Part shown: positions 48,201-59,379 of the stretch, piece after piece
Position numbering within the stretch: position 1 is the first letter of the stretch
Layout: every line of letters starts with the position of its first letter
Assembly (NCBI GenBank): GCA_036971715.1
Contig: JAVHJL010000009.1
Span: 1,612,001-1,676,000 of the forward strand
Length of the DNA: 64,000 nucleotides
Reading direction: 5' to 3'
From: Arthrobotrys musiformis
Lineage: Eukaryota > Ascomycota > Orbiliomycetes > Orbiliales > Orbiliaceae
Translations under genes and position numbers: made by a program
The notes under the pieces: generated by a model
What the model saw: only the letters and a program-made list of their open reading frames with translations
Databases searched by the model: none
What the model was told of the DNA's origin: nothing

Positions 48201-48420
48201 AACCGGATCAGGAAACAGCAGCGGGGGCGGCGATAGAACTAGAACCCTCCTTTCGGCAGCGCCACCATCCGGCCTGAAAACCGCTCTCGCGCCCAAGGAC
48301 GACAGCGATGACGAAGATGGATGGGCAGCAATGGCGAACAAGAAGAAGGAAAAGAAGGAGACATGGCGGAAGAAGAAAGAGACTGGCATTCGAAGTGTGC
48401 TGAAACTTGGTGGCAATTGA
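45280..48420 (+). CDS. Large disordered Pro/Ser/Gln/Met-rich protein (two exons)
   Basis: Exons 45280-45954 and 46039-48420; the intron of 84 nt starts GTAAGA, has branch site TCTAAC and ends ACTAG; product about 1018 residues. A nearer acceptor (AG at 46009-46010) would put a stop codon nine codons later. Almost the whole protein is low complexity: Ser-rich, Pro-rich SH3-type stretches (PPVPPPKS, PGPPAPPPK), an acidic/basic stretch (KKDDDDSESDLSEDDDE), a Gln/Met-rich region (QMQWMQMQQQQQQMMMG), then PMPMMPNAPP and a conserved-looking C-terminus DDEDGWAAMANKKKEKK. No catalytic domain is visible. The polyproline motifs suggest a scaffold for SH3 proteins at the cortex or in vesicle trafficking; that is inference only. 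Confidence 0.75.
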
Positions 48421-50148
48421 AATTCTGGCATCCTTTGACGTGAGCACGAACCGAACGGAAATCCTTACCAACGACTTTTGGGGGCAACCTTTATATATAC
48501 AAATTCATACGACTTTGATGGCTTTTTACTCCTTCACGTACACATGGACACCTTTTTTTCTGCGCCTTTTCTGTACATTTTTCGCATTTTCATTTGCCGG
48601 AAGTCAGATAATCAGCCTGTAGCGTCTACCTTCTCACATACTTATACCACAGTATAATTTCTAAAACCACCACCACCACCGCTATCACCAACAAAAAACA
48701 GCATCATCAATATCGACAATCACATCAACAACGGGTAAAAAAAGTTCAGCATCTCTTTTTCTTTTCCGAACATCCGCCGATCCAGAGGATATCTTAATGA
48801 GGGGCATCGAGGAAGACCGGGAGAACGAAGGCTAGGAAGTGGTAGGATTGTTGAGGGTGGTAAATTAATTTTGTAATTTTCATATTTTATTTCCCTGTTT
48901 GTGTGCAGCTTTGAAATCTCTCTATCTAATTTTAGCTTTCTTACCCTCATTTTCATGTACAATGTTCGTTCTCCTGGTGTCATCTAGCATCTCTCCTTTA
49001 GCTTCATCTTTTTTCTTCCCTTTCTTCGCGACATCTCGTTCATAACATAGCCTTCTCTGGTTCTTTCACACACAGGACACACCATAGTCTTTCCGAAACC
49101 TCCATAACTCGACCCACTCTAGCTGTACGATGCATACTTCCCTTTGACTCTTATGTGTGTTTCTATCCCTTGCATTGCGTCCGCTGTTCTTTTTTTTACT
49201 TTTTTAGCTTGTCTAATTTTTGGCAAAGAGGAAGGGAAAGAAAATGAATTAAAGGGGAAGGGATTTCTTTCTTTTCTTCCTCTTTTTCTTCGTTTTTTGT
49301 TTTCATAGCGGGGGGTTTTAACTTCTTTTTTTCTTCTCTTTTCTTTCTTCGGTTTTTGGTCCATTAGCATATCTTTTTTTAAAATTATAAACATGATTAT
49401 CTTTTTCTCTTTGAGCTTTTCGTTCATTATAATTAGCTAAAGCCTGTCAAATTGTGCCTTTTAAGGTCGAATTCTCCCACCCCGCCTTATAAGGCTACAG
49501 TTATCGTTGACTTGAGGCTCGAGCTTTGCAATTGCAAGCAGGTTTGTCTTCTGTTTTGACATCGTTACATTTGCGAGTGACAGGCATTGGTCATACACAT
49601 GATTGTTTTCTTGAGGTAAGGATGGGTGGTTCTGTTCAAAAGATTTTAAAGGTGATGGATTGTGTGCTTTGATTCTTTTTCTTGATTTCTTCTCTTTCGA
49701 CTATTAACGTCTTGCACTATTTGCTCTTATTCTTTAGTTTAGTGATACGTGACTTCTTGAGCACATCGTTTCTTCCATGGGGGGTTCAGTTTCGGGGTTT
49801 GGGATCGTGGAGGTTGATGAATTAAGAGGTGTGGTAATGGTGAATCGATGGTGGTAGACAACCCTCCTTACAACATATGCTAGTAATCGGTGTTTTTTAA
49901 TACTCATTGACCTTTTCTTGTTATAAACACCTTGAGAGTATTGATACATCCTTCGTGTTTTAGCATTTGAGAATCGAGCTAGTAATTTATATGGGAAACG
50001 GGTTTTAGATGTATATATTTGGGCTATAGAATCTCTCTAGGTATTGTGATGCATGCTCAAATACTCGATTCGTGGAACTTTTACAGATATCGTACACCCT
50101 CCTTTATTCTAAACGTGGTAGTACATGTTTATATATGACATATATACG
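48421..50148. other. Intergenic, T-rich
   Basis: 3' flanks of two convergent genes. T- and C-rich low complexity; no gene seen. Confidence 0.5.
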
Positions 50149-51543
50149 TTACGTCTGATCCATCACCGTAACATCCGCCATTCCTTCGCCTTTATTCACC
50201 TGTATCTTCTTGTCCTCGCCCACGCTCACCAACCCGACTTCACGACTCCAATCGACGCCGAATACCTTCCCTGTTCCACTCTCACGTTTGATCACGAATA
50301 AACTACCCCCGCTCTTTCCCTCCCCACCGTCGTTATCCGAGGATGAAGAGGAAACACTTCTAACGTCCCAGATGCGAACGGTTCCGTCGTGACTTCCACT
50401 TGCGAGGACGTATTCACTCTCGGGACTCCCGACGAGGGATACGACGCCGTTTGTATGGCCTCTCAACACCGCTGTTTGGACTGTTTTGGAAGACTCGCGT
50501 GGGTCGTGGAGGGTGATGTGTCTTGCTGCCGAACCCGCCGCGAGGAGGTTGACGGATGGTAAAGCTGTGATGGAGAAGAGTGGGTGTTGTGTCGTTCTTG
50601 TGGAGACGGCAAGGGAGGTGATTAGATCGTGGGTTATTATCGATTTATCCCATGAGACGGAGTAGGCTACTGTTTGGTCTGTTGGGTGGATTATTACTTG
50701 TGATACTGGGGCTGTGTGGGGGGTTAGGACCGCAAGGGGACCCTTTTTGATGGTGGTGGGGGCTTTTGTGCGCCTGCGTTTTCGGGTGAAAGCTGTGGAT
50801 TGAGGTGCTGTGATTGTGGGGAGGGAAGAAGTGTCGGTAGACCAGAGGGCTATGGTGTGGTCTGCAGATGAGGAAAGGAATTGGGAGGTAGAGGAGGAGT
50901 AGGTTAGTGATGTTATTGTGGATTTGTGGGAGATGAAGGATGTTGTTGGCTGGATTTCGAGAGTTTGGGAGGAAGGGTCCGATGGAGGGGTGTAGGACCA
51001 GAGGTTTATGGCGCGGTCGAGGCCTGCAGTGAGGAATGATGGGGTTTCTCCTGAGACCCAGGTTGTGGTTTTGACGGATTGGGTGTGCATCGGGACGGTT
51101 TTTGCGATGACGTCGCCCGAGAGAGAGGTTATTTGCGCGGTTCCATTGTATGAACCGGTAAGGAGGACGGGCGATGAGAAGGAGGACGGCGAAATGTTGA
51201 CCGAAGCTATCCAATCGTCTTGTTCGAAGCTGCCCACATAAGTTGGGGGCAGTTGAGATCGAACGTATTCGACATCGAGTGGCTTTTCGGAGCTAAGACC
51301 CGCTTGGGTGAGGTATTCGTCTATCGAGGTACGCAGGTATTTTCCATCGACGAGGAAGTCGAAGGGGATGGGGTTCGGGGTTTCGAGGAGGTGGTTTACG
51401 AGGGTTGATAGACCGTATCGTTTGAGGTTTGTAGGTACTCTGAGAGGTTGTAATGGGATTGAAAGAGTTGTGTCACGGGTGGAGAGGTTTATTTGTATTC
51501 TCGGGGAAGAGGAAGGTTGGTCTATATCCATTGTGTCGGCCAT
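50149..51543 (-). CDS. YTM1: Ribosome biogenesis protein Ytm1 (WDR12)
   Basis: Intronless, 464 residues from the ATG at 51543; the open frame runs further upstream but that part is atypical, while MADTMDIDQ directly precedes the conserved N-terminal domain (RIQINLSTRD, IPLQPLRVPTNLKRYGLSTLVNHLL, PFDFLVDGKYLRTS). That ubiquitin-like N-terminal domain of Ytm1 is the site engaged by the Rea1 AAA+ ATPase in yeast. WD40 repeats follow, with recognisable ends such as SADHTIALWS and SGSHDGTVRIWD. Known role: with Erb1 and Nop7 (PeBoW complex) it is needed for 60S ribosomal subunit maturation in the nucleolus. Confidence 0.93.
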   Translation of the reverse strand: MADTMDIDQPSSSPRIQINLSTRDTTLSIPLQPLRVPTNLKRYGLSTLVNHLLETPNPIPFDFLVDGKYLRTSIDEYLTQAGLSSEKPLDVEYVRSQLPPTYVGSFEQDDWIASVNISPSSFSSPVLLTGSYNGTAQITSLSGDVIAKTVPMHTQSVKTTTWVSGETPSFLTAGLDRAINLWSYTPPSDPSSQTLEIQPTTSFISHKSTITSLTYSSSTSQFLSSSADHTIALWSTDTSSLPTITAPQSTAFTRKRRRTKAPTTIKKGPLAVLTPHTAPVSQVIIHPTDQTVAYSVSWDKSIITHDLITSLAVSTRTTQHPLFSITALPSVNLLAAGSAARHITLHDPRESSKTVQTAVLRGHTNGVVSLVGSPESEYVLASGSHDGTVRIWDVRSVSSSSSDNDGGEGKSGGSLFVIKRESGTGKVFGVDWSREVGLVSVGEDKKIQVNKGEGMADVTVMDQT

Positions 51544-53427
51544 TGCGGCTGATGGTGTCGTTGAAGTTGAAGGTTGAGGTTGACGATGTTGATGATGTCG
51601 ATGAAGTTGAAGGTTTCCAGGTTGTCGCGATGCGAAGTTTTTGGTGTTGGAAAATTTTTGGAGCTGTGCGACAACCAAAAAGGAAATGATTTGCAGTAAC
51701 GTAACACGAGCCACAACGACACGATCAGCAGCCACAACATGACAACACAAAGCTAGCACATGTGGCTTGTGATGGTCGGACTTAAGACCTTATAGCCGGG
51801 TGTCCTCTGGTACGCGATGCTCTGTTGTAGCTGCGAATACCAGATCATATGCATATGCAAACTCTCATTCCAATACTTCACATTGTCTGCCGCCGCAGCG
51901 AATGCAAACCTCTTCATCGTGCGATCGTGCATAATCCTTATCGCCATCATTGTCACCAGCCGCCTCCAATTGCTTAAGTCGACTGGCCTCACCAACACTT
52001 AAGTGACTTGGTGCTAAACATCGGCCCTCGCTGAAGTCAGCTAGGAAATAAATAAGGTAATTGCAATTGACGATGAAATGGACCTTCTTCCAACGGAGAT
52101 TTGGTGGTTAATAATACGGGCGACCAGGTCTTTTCGGAGCTTGGCCGAAGAAGGTATGTACCTTGCAGCCGGGTCAGCCCAATTGTGCAAGCTTGCCCAT
52201 TAATTTGCAAGCCCCCAGAACCATCCCCACGGCCGTGGGAAAGACATCAAGGCTAGCTCCTTACTAACTAACGTACGAATGAGTAGGTATTACAGCTGCA
52301 CATTCTGTTAGTAACCAAGGAATGTCATAGGTACGCCGAATATTCAATCAAAAAGTGATTTTACATGTAGCAGCATACCTGAAAGGCTCCGAAGGCTAGT
52401 CGGACGTGTATTCCGGACTCGTCTAGACAGACAAGACCCATCATTATGATCTGATGGATGCATTGCGCATATCATTTTTGCGGAGAAAGTTTATTCGAGT
52501 TGAATTTCAGCCAATTGAACAAACGGATATTCCGGCAGCGACGAAAAAAAAGTATGTGCTGTTGCTGCTTGCCAGAACGCACAGCCCAGCCTCGAACAGT
52601 CTGCAGCTGACCTGGACCCCTCCTCAAAGCAGAGGGAAAAAATGGAGGGTCGCACGACGTCATGACTATGTCGATGCAATGTCGTTCTCCTGCAGGAATA
52701 TCATTGAGGGGGCCGGATGGGGGTTCTTGTGTACCACCCCATACTACGCACAGAACATACAATAGGTAGCTGCACAGGCAGAATGGGGATTCGGGGCAGA
52801 CGGTCAGGCGGGCTGCGGTGGGCCGGTGGTGAATTTGGTTGAGCTTTAGCCAGCCCCTGTCCTGCCCTGTCCGTCCGTTCTGTCCGTCGTGTGTGTGTGA
52901 AGTGGAGGGGGAAGGGGATGAATGCCTGTCCTTGTCCTATCCTGTCCGTCGGAGGGAGAAGAACCCTCGCGAACAGTGGCTTCTCCTGGGCTAGCTAAGT
53001 TCTGGGCTTATACCTGAAGTCTTCTTATTATTCTATCTTTGTCCCTTCTTCTCCCTGTTTTGTACCCAATTACCTTATTGATATAAGTATCTGTCTATAT
53101 CGACATATCGATTTTCTTAATTAAAAGCTGTCTTTTCCCTTCTTTTCCTAATTTTCCAATCTATATTTTTTTGTTTACCGTCGGTCGACAGTTGATTACC
53201 ATTTCCCTTGCCATTTATTTTATTTGCTGTTGACGTGTGGAGTATACCCTGTAAGTACTGACGTTTCGTCCGGTCGTGTGGTGGTGGTGGACTATGCGTG
53301 TGTGGACGTCAAAGACGACGACGACTGGCACTCTCCCCACACGATTGTTAGGTTTCTTCGATAACCTCTACTAACTTTAATCCTAGACCCTACGGCTCGA
53401 AAGAAGGAGGAGAACCGAACACATTAG
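51544..53427. other. Divergent promoter region YTM1 / ERG12
   Basis: Holds both promoters. Repeated CCTGTCC/GTCCGTC-type strings occur at 52856-52950, upstream of CT-rich sequence and the 5'UTR intron of the mevalonate kinase gene. Confidence 0.55.
53251..53386 (+). other. Probable 5'UTR intron of the mevalonate kinase gene
   Basis: A GTAAGTACTGAC donor at 53251 and a CTACTAACTTTAATCCTAG branch site plus acceptor ending at 53386 frame a 136-nt intron just 41 nt upstream of the start codon. It contains no long ORF. The call rests on splice-signal quality alone. Confidence 0.6.
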
Positions 53428-55487
53428 ATGACCCAAGAGGACGCCGCAATGCCCGTGTCGCACGAAGATTTGAAGATGTCTGTCGACAGAGACTTCCTTG
53501 AGGTCTCGTCCGCCTCGTCTTCGAGAAAACGCGCCGAAAGCGAAGTATCCAGGTACTACGACGCACAGGAACCAACCAACGGGCCTGATTCCGACCTGTT
53601 GGATGGAGTTCAGTCTCTATCCGTATCCCATATCCCCGATGCCGACTTCCTGCCTGCCAATGGCAAACCATCTGTTGTTAGCAGTGGAACAGCTACCGCG
53701 CCGCCAACGCTGCCCTCCCTCCAGCGCCGCGACAGTGGCAGAGGAAGAGCCATAGCTAAAGAACTTCCCAGGAAATCTTCCTTATCGACGCCCACTGCTC
53801 CCCTCACCTTTCAACATCACCACCGCAAGAATTCGTCTTCCGGTTCGATATCCCGTATTTATAGTGCCGGTGCCGGTGGTGGTGCTCCGAACGTTCGCCA
53901 GCCGCTTAGCCACGAGTTTCTTCGAGGATCGGCGGTCGTTCCCGAATCCAGTTCTGTCGCATCGGAAACTCTGCAAAACTCTACTCCGCCTTTCACTTCC
54001 AACGAACCCGCCAAAGTAGGGCTGAATGGCCGGACGAGAAGTTTGTCGCGGACAAGGAGCTTATCCTACATGAAGAGAATGGAGCCCGAATTACCCGACT
54101 TTATGGTCTCTGCGCCTGCGAAGGTGATCATGTACGGCGAGCATGCCGTCGTACATGGGAAGGTATGCTGGTTTATTTTCACTATACCCTAATTGATTAC
54201 ATGGTGCTAATACGGAGCTCTGTATAGGCCGCCATAGCTGCCGCATTGTCCCTTCGCTCATACCTCCACGTCCACCACCTCCCTCGCGACAATCGTACCG
54301 TAACTCTCCATCTTGCCGATATCGACTTAAATCACACCTGGGACATCGAATCACTGCCCTGGGATTTCTTCAATTCCCCCGCGAAAAAGCGAATCCATTT
54401 CGATACCGTTACATCTCTCGATCCCGAACTGCTCGAAGCCCTCCAACCTTCTCTCCAACCTATAGTGAATAAATACCACTCAGCTGCCACTGCTTTCCTC
54501 TATGTATATCTATGCCTTGGTTCGAAGCACTCGCCGGCTTCCGTCTTCACACTCCGAAGCACAATCCCCATCGGTGCCGGGCTCGGTTCATCAGCCAGTA
54601 TTACCGTCTGCCTTTCCGCAGCTCTCCACCTCCAATCGGGAATGCTAGTCCGACCTTCGGCCAAACTCTTCGAAGAAGAATGTGCCCGCCAATTAAAACG
54701 TATCAACGATTGGGCATTTGTCGGCGAAATGTGCATTCACGGAAACCCATCCGGTGTCGACAATACCGTCGCCACAGGGGGTAAAGCCGTATTATTCCGC
54801 CGAGGAGATTATTCGAAACCACCAGAAGTCAAGCGTTTGGAGTACTTCCCGGAGTTACCACTCATGCTGGTCAATACCAACCAACCACGTCGGACGGCCG
54901 AGTTAGTTGCTTCAGTACACGGACTACGGAATTCGCATCCGACAACGTGTGGGTTGATGCTTGATGCTATTGATAATGTGACGGCTGAAGCTATGATGTT
55001 GCTTGATAATAAGCATTTCAGGCCGGACGATAGTCATCTTACCAGATTGGGAGAGTTGGTCAGGATTAACCACGGTCTGCTCGTTAGTTTGGGCGTCAGT
55101 CATCCGAAATTGGAGAGAGTGAGACAAATTGTCGACGGTAGTGGGATCGGCTGGACCAAGTTGACGGGTGCTGGTGGCGGTGGATGCGCCTTTTCGGTCC
55201 TGAAGCCAGTTCAAATGGCCAGCGACGAAGCTAAGAAGTTGAAGGTTGAAGAAACACTGAAGGAAGAAGGAATGGTCACCTACGAAGCCACACTTGGTGG
55301 CGATGGTGTGGGTGTACTGTGGCCGGCTATGGTTGGGAAACCAGAAGAAAGGACCGCGATTACAAAGGAGATGTTTTTGGCAGCAGAGGGGGATGAAGGT
55401 GTCGAAGCTTTGATAGGGGTCAAGACGCTGGGGTCGGGTAGGCTGGCTTGGGGATTCTGGAGGGAGTGGTTACCTGAAGAGGCTTAA
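53428..55487 (+). CDS. ERG12: Mevalonate kinase with long N-terminal extension (two exons)
   Basis: Exons 53428-54162 and 54228-55487 (65-nt intron, GTATGC..ATAG), 664 residues. Catalytic GHMP kinase core begins near 225: VSAPAKVIMYGEHAVVHGK (substrate/Mg region), ATP loop PIGAGLGSSASI, and C-terminal KLTGAGGGGCAFS. HGNPSGVDN carries the catalytic-site Asp. It phosphorylates mevalonate to 5-phosphomevalonate in the ergosterol/isoprenoid pathway. The roughly 220-residue Ser-rich, apparently disordered extension is far longer than in yeast (443 aa, from memory). An alternative start at M232 (MEPELPDF) would give a core enzyme. It is preceded by a likely 5'UTR intron and is tail to tail with the dioxygenase gene. 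Confidence 0.92.
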
Positions 55488-55923
55488 ACTCCCCTCGTTT
55501 TGCTTGCTCTGACTTTCACTTTGATTCTCTTCTTACTGTCGCTTGTTTGGGAGGTTGGGATTATATATACATTTGCTATCAATGTCAAAGTACTTAATAA
55601 CTTCACGATGCATTACAATGGATAGGAGCGGATTGATATTTTTTTTACCTTTCTCTTTTTTCTGCGCCGCCATTCCTTATTTGTTTACTTGATACGATGC
55701 TTGGATCAATGGAGTGGGGAGCAAAAGTTCCCAAATGCCTGCTTTCTTTTTTCGTTTTCTTTCTTTCTTTTTTCATGGAGGATTTTAAAATTTGGGAGGA
55801 TGCCGCTCGTTATGATGGCTGACTGCTCCACTTTGTATTCTTCGTCTCTATGCTTTTATGCCCCTTCACTGGGGATTTGGTAAATGATACAACTATTCGC
55901 AAACATCCTCCTCAACTAGCTAC
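55488..55923. other. Short convergent gap ERG12 / dioxygenase
   Basis: 436 bp of T-rich 3' flanks; a CTTTCTTTCTTT tract near 55758. No gene. Confidence 0.6.
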
Positions 55924-57535
55924 CTACACAATTAAGCCTGATAGTTGGCTTAAATAAGCATCATCCCAACCTTCCCTGGCGGAAGAATACCTCACCATAC
56001 CCTTCTGCTGATCTTGATAGTCTTTCTCCTTATCAGCAACCCACCTCTCCTCAGCAACCCCATCAAACTCTCCAAAAACCCTCCCCCAATCCAACCACAG
56101 CTCCTTGGGTGTCTCCCACGCCAGCTCCTCATTCCTTAAAAACATCCTGATAAGATGTCTATGCCTCTCCACCGGAACAGCGGGGTCATCGAAGTACGGC
56201 TCTCTGTTATGTAAAATAGACAGATTGTTAAGGAAAACGAATGAACCGGGGGCTAAAGTATGCGTTATACTGAATTGTTGACACAGCGATTCGATTAGTG
56301 TCAATGCATCCTGTTGACGTTGTGTGAGGGCGGGGATACCAGCCGGTCGTGGGTGGAATTTTGAACCAGCGAGTTGGCGCGGGGAGAGGGATACTAGGAT
56401 TTTATCCGTTTTCGGGTTAGGAGGGGAGGGTGGAGTGGGTGGAGGGAGTGGGTCTTCTGTAAGGTTTAGTACTGATGCGCGCGGGGTGCGGTCGCCGTCA
56501 CCGTCATCACTTCCGCGATCACTGTCGTCGTCTGAATCATCACCCCTTGGCGGGGTATAAAACATCAAAGGCCGCGTATGGAACGCTGGTTCGTAACCGT
56601 AAGTGTCGAACGGCCAGTCCGGTGCGGAAAGGGTGTGTATGACATCCGGATTATGTTCTGCGAGGTGGTTGTATATTCTATGAATCGAGGCGTAGGAGTT
56701 TGCCCCGCCGAGGGTGGAGGGGGAGAGGCAGTACATGCAGAGAATGTCGGTTGTTATATCATTGTGGAAGACTTGGGCGTGGTTGTTGAAGATCGGGGTG
56801 AGGTTGGCGGGGAAGCCACGGGTTAGGGCGTGGAAGATGTGGACTTTTTATATATATATTCATTAGTATTTTAAAATTTTGGTGGGGGAAAGCTATGAAC
56901 GTACTTAGTTTGGCACCGTCATCCCTCTGCCGGCCTCGAGTCTCCCCAAAGTACGACGATATTCCGAGTAAAATGTAAGCATTCTGTTCAGTAGTATACT
57001 TCTCGGAAGGAATCCCCTCCACGAAACACAATCCCAGTCCGTAATGAACCGACTGACACGCCGCGTCTAGCCTAGGCCCCAAAGTTGGTAATGGAAATGT
57101 GTTCCTGTTGATTTCTGAATGTGAGAGGGAAAGGTCTTCGATCAAGCGCAGGGCGGTATCAACCTCTGTGAGTTCCGAGGGCGTGATCTGGAAGATATAC
57201 TGTGAGGGGTCGTCGGTTGGGAAGGTTGTGGAATCCCAGGCCATTGGGGAAGGGGAGAGATGTGAAGGCCAGCCTTCCGGGACGCTTTTTTCCGGCTACA
57301 TTATATATACTTAGAATCAGAGGGCGATATTCGATATATTCTTTACACTTTTAAAGATGTATAGTAGAAAGGGGACGCAGTAGAATAGAAGAGCCGGTAG
57401 GGTTAAGTAACATACGTAATCCGGCCTCTCCGGTAGGTTTTTGTAAACCTCCTGTGATTCTTTCAAAAGGTCGTGGAGATCTTTCGGATAGTAGTCCCCA
57501 TATAGCGGGACATACTGCGTCGCTGTCGTCGACAT
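55924..57535 (-). CDS. TauD/TfdA-type Fe(II)/2-oxoglutarate dioxygenase (three exons)
   Basis: Minus-strand exons 57535-57416, 57295-56905, 56843-55924; introns of 120 and 61 nt, phases consistent, 476 residues. Iron ligands: H197-x-D199 in VFHNDITTD, and distal His about 382 in SILHNRE, with the 2-oxoglutarate-binding Arg likely in RHRHLIRMF. The CLSPSTLGGANSYAS segment after the HxD motif is typical of fungal TauD-like and trimethyllysine/gamma-butyrobetaine-like hydroxylases. An Asp/Ser/Gly-rich acidic insert (about 270-295) plus a Pro-rich stretch interrupts the core and looks like a surface loop. The substrate is unknown. Convergent with mevalonate kinase, with a 436-bp gap. Confidence 0.83.
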
Positions 57536-58305
57536 GGTATCGATATCTTTCTTGTAATGATATATCGATATGTCCCTCAGGGTAAGCACTTTTCCACATA
57601 TAAAGTCGCCGCGGTGCTGGGAACTTTTTAATACAAGAGGATTGTGTTGCAAATGTCGTATTTTTCTGCGGGGCGAAGAGCCTCAAATTTAAATTAGTAT
57701 GTGATGTCGTTGGTTCACTCGCGGACCCCTGGTGCAGTCGAGGTAGAAGAGTGAGTACTAAAAGCCAGAGCTAGAGCCCTCAAGTCGGAGGTCGACATTT
57801 CGTTGAGCTTTAAAGCTTTTTGGGGCCTTGCCTGGCCGGTTTGCAGCGCAAGTCAGGTCATTGCATGGGATTTGGCGGGCCTAGTTTGCAATCGGGAGAC
57901 ATGGTTTAGAATTTAGAAATGTGGCAGTGCAAGGCTGCTAGTTTGGACTATATATGCACATGGAGCTTTAGGTATCAACAGGTGTCCAGTTTTGAGGTTT
58001 TGTGGTGCCCTTTTGATACTATCGATATCGTATATCTGGCCTCGAGACTAACTGCAACCTAGGTTGACTTTCGCTGCAAAATCAGGCTGCTGAGCTATGG
58101 ATTTTGAAAGGTATTGGTTCTACGTTTTGGCTTGCAATTGTGGGGCATTTTGCGGCGGTTCATATTGGGATAAATATAACATACAACCACTATTCATTAT
58201 TGATTATTGGGAGTCGGGCCTAATTATTTGGGAGCAAATATATGTCGATCAACCGTGCACGGCCGCGTCGTGTGTATATATTCCTAACGATTATGTGAGG
58301 AACTT

Positions 58306-58337
58306 GGTCTCGTGTCCAGACCGCGCAAAGAGTGACC
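58306..58337 (+). mobile_element. Mini-insertion copy 7 (about 32 bp, duplication decayed)
   Basis: GGTCTCGTGTCCAGACC then GCGCAAAGAGTGACC, the full-length 33-bp type. Nine-base flanks GAGGAACTT and ACGGGGCTC share four positions and differ mainly by transitions, so the duplication is not proven. Confidence 0.55.
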
Positions 58338-58390
58338 ACGGGGCTCAAATATTTCGATGTTGAGGGAAGTTAAGAATAAATATATAAAGT

Positions 58391-58430
58391 CCAAACAAAG
58401 GCTCCCTTTGTGACGTCTGGGAATGAGACA
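58391..58430 (-). mobile_element. Mini-insertion copy 8 (40 bp, perfect 9-bp duplication)
   Basis: Minus strand: TGTCTCATTCCCAGACG, then TCACAAAGGGAGCC and a TTTGTTTGG tail. It is the longest copy. Perfect flanks ATATAAAGT lie at 58382-58390 and 58431-58439. About 50 bp from copy 7, in opposite orientation. Confidence 0.85.
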
Positions 58431-59379
58431 ATATAAAGTAATCCTTTTCCAAATGTGTCGGCACTAGTTGGTAAATTCAACCTCAGAGCCTACTCAAGGT
58501 AGGTTGGAATCATTTCGGGGCTTTTGGGATTTGTCTCCTTCAGCCGGCGATAAGCTGGATTGCTGAGGTCGAACTTTTCTTGTCGTGGTTGCCGGCTGCA
58601 TATGATATTTACCATTTCTAAGGGTGTAGATTTACGAATATCCATTATCAATAGTGATTGCTGAGAATACCCTTAGGCGTTTTGTAAAACTTTAATTCTT
58701 GTACGGCCTGGGCGTTGCCTAGTGCAGCTATTATAAAACCAAGCGCATCTAGTAAGAGGCCTCCGTATTGGAATTGTATCTCCTGTATATCGAAGTGAAC
58801 CTCCTGATAAAAAAATGAGAGCGTTGCTGTAACGCCTGGGTGAATGGCCAAGGGAATTCCAATGGTAGGGCAGGACTGGCACATAAATTGGCCCACCTGA
58901 TATTACCTTGTGGGTTGCCCCGAAGTTCCAAATAAGTATTCCCGCGGTATTGCTTTCGAATTTCAAAATGTAATTTTTTAGTGGTGTTGGAAGTCTTGGA
59001 ATGGTAATTATAAAGTCCTGGATCGTTTTCCAGTTTTCAAGGTCAATACTTTCCATAAAATACTGATTTAAACCCATTATCTCTCTTTATTGTTAGATTT
59101 CCTTCGTAAAGTGGTAGCCGTAGTGTAAGATCCCACTTTGTGACATCGGTGATGGGTGATAGTAGTAGTTGTAGAAAATTTAAAGGGTGGTGACAATATT
59201 GCACGGCCCGTTCCACAGGAAATGCCTTCCGCTATTGTGATAACTGCTCCTTTATATTCGATATTATCGTCTCCATTGCCCAGACTTAGGTTATTATCTA
59301 GCCATGGGAGATGTTTAAAAGGAAGGACTCTTTTATTGACTGTCTTCGAAAACAGCCCCCAGCATGGAGTAGCATTCAA

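Larger units (their letters stand above)
57536..59379. other. AT-rich stretch with mini-insertions 7 and 8
   Basis: Upstream region of the dioxygenase gene followed by AT-rich DNA. Two family elements lie about 50 bp apart in opposite orientation. ORF fragments at 58650-59379 on the minus strand may be decayed remains of the NLR-like gene. Confidence 0.45.

Noticed and set aside
51544..51759. N-terminal extension of Ytm1 in the same open frame (72 residues)
   Set aside because: Composition is unlike the family and the conserved domain begins right after the Met at 51543.
58097..58363. 88-codon + strand ORF ending in LVSCPDRAKSDHG
   Set aside because: Its end is simply a translation of mini-insertion 7; no domain and AT-rich context.
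58304..58432. A single 127-bp MITE with inverted terminal repeats
   Set aside because: The right-hand piece has its own perfect 9-bp duplication, so two separate insertions explain the data better.
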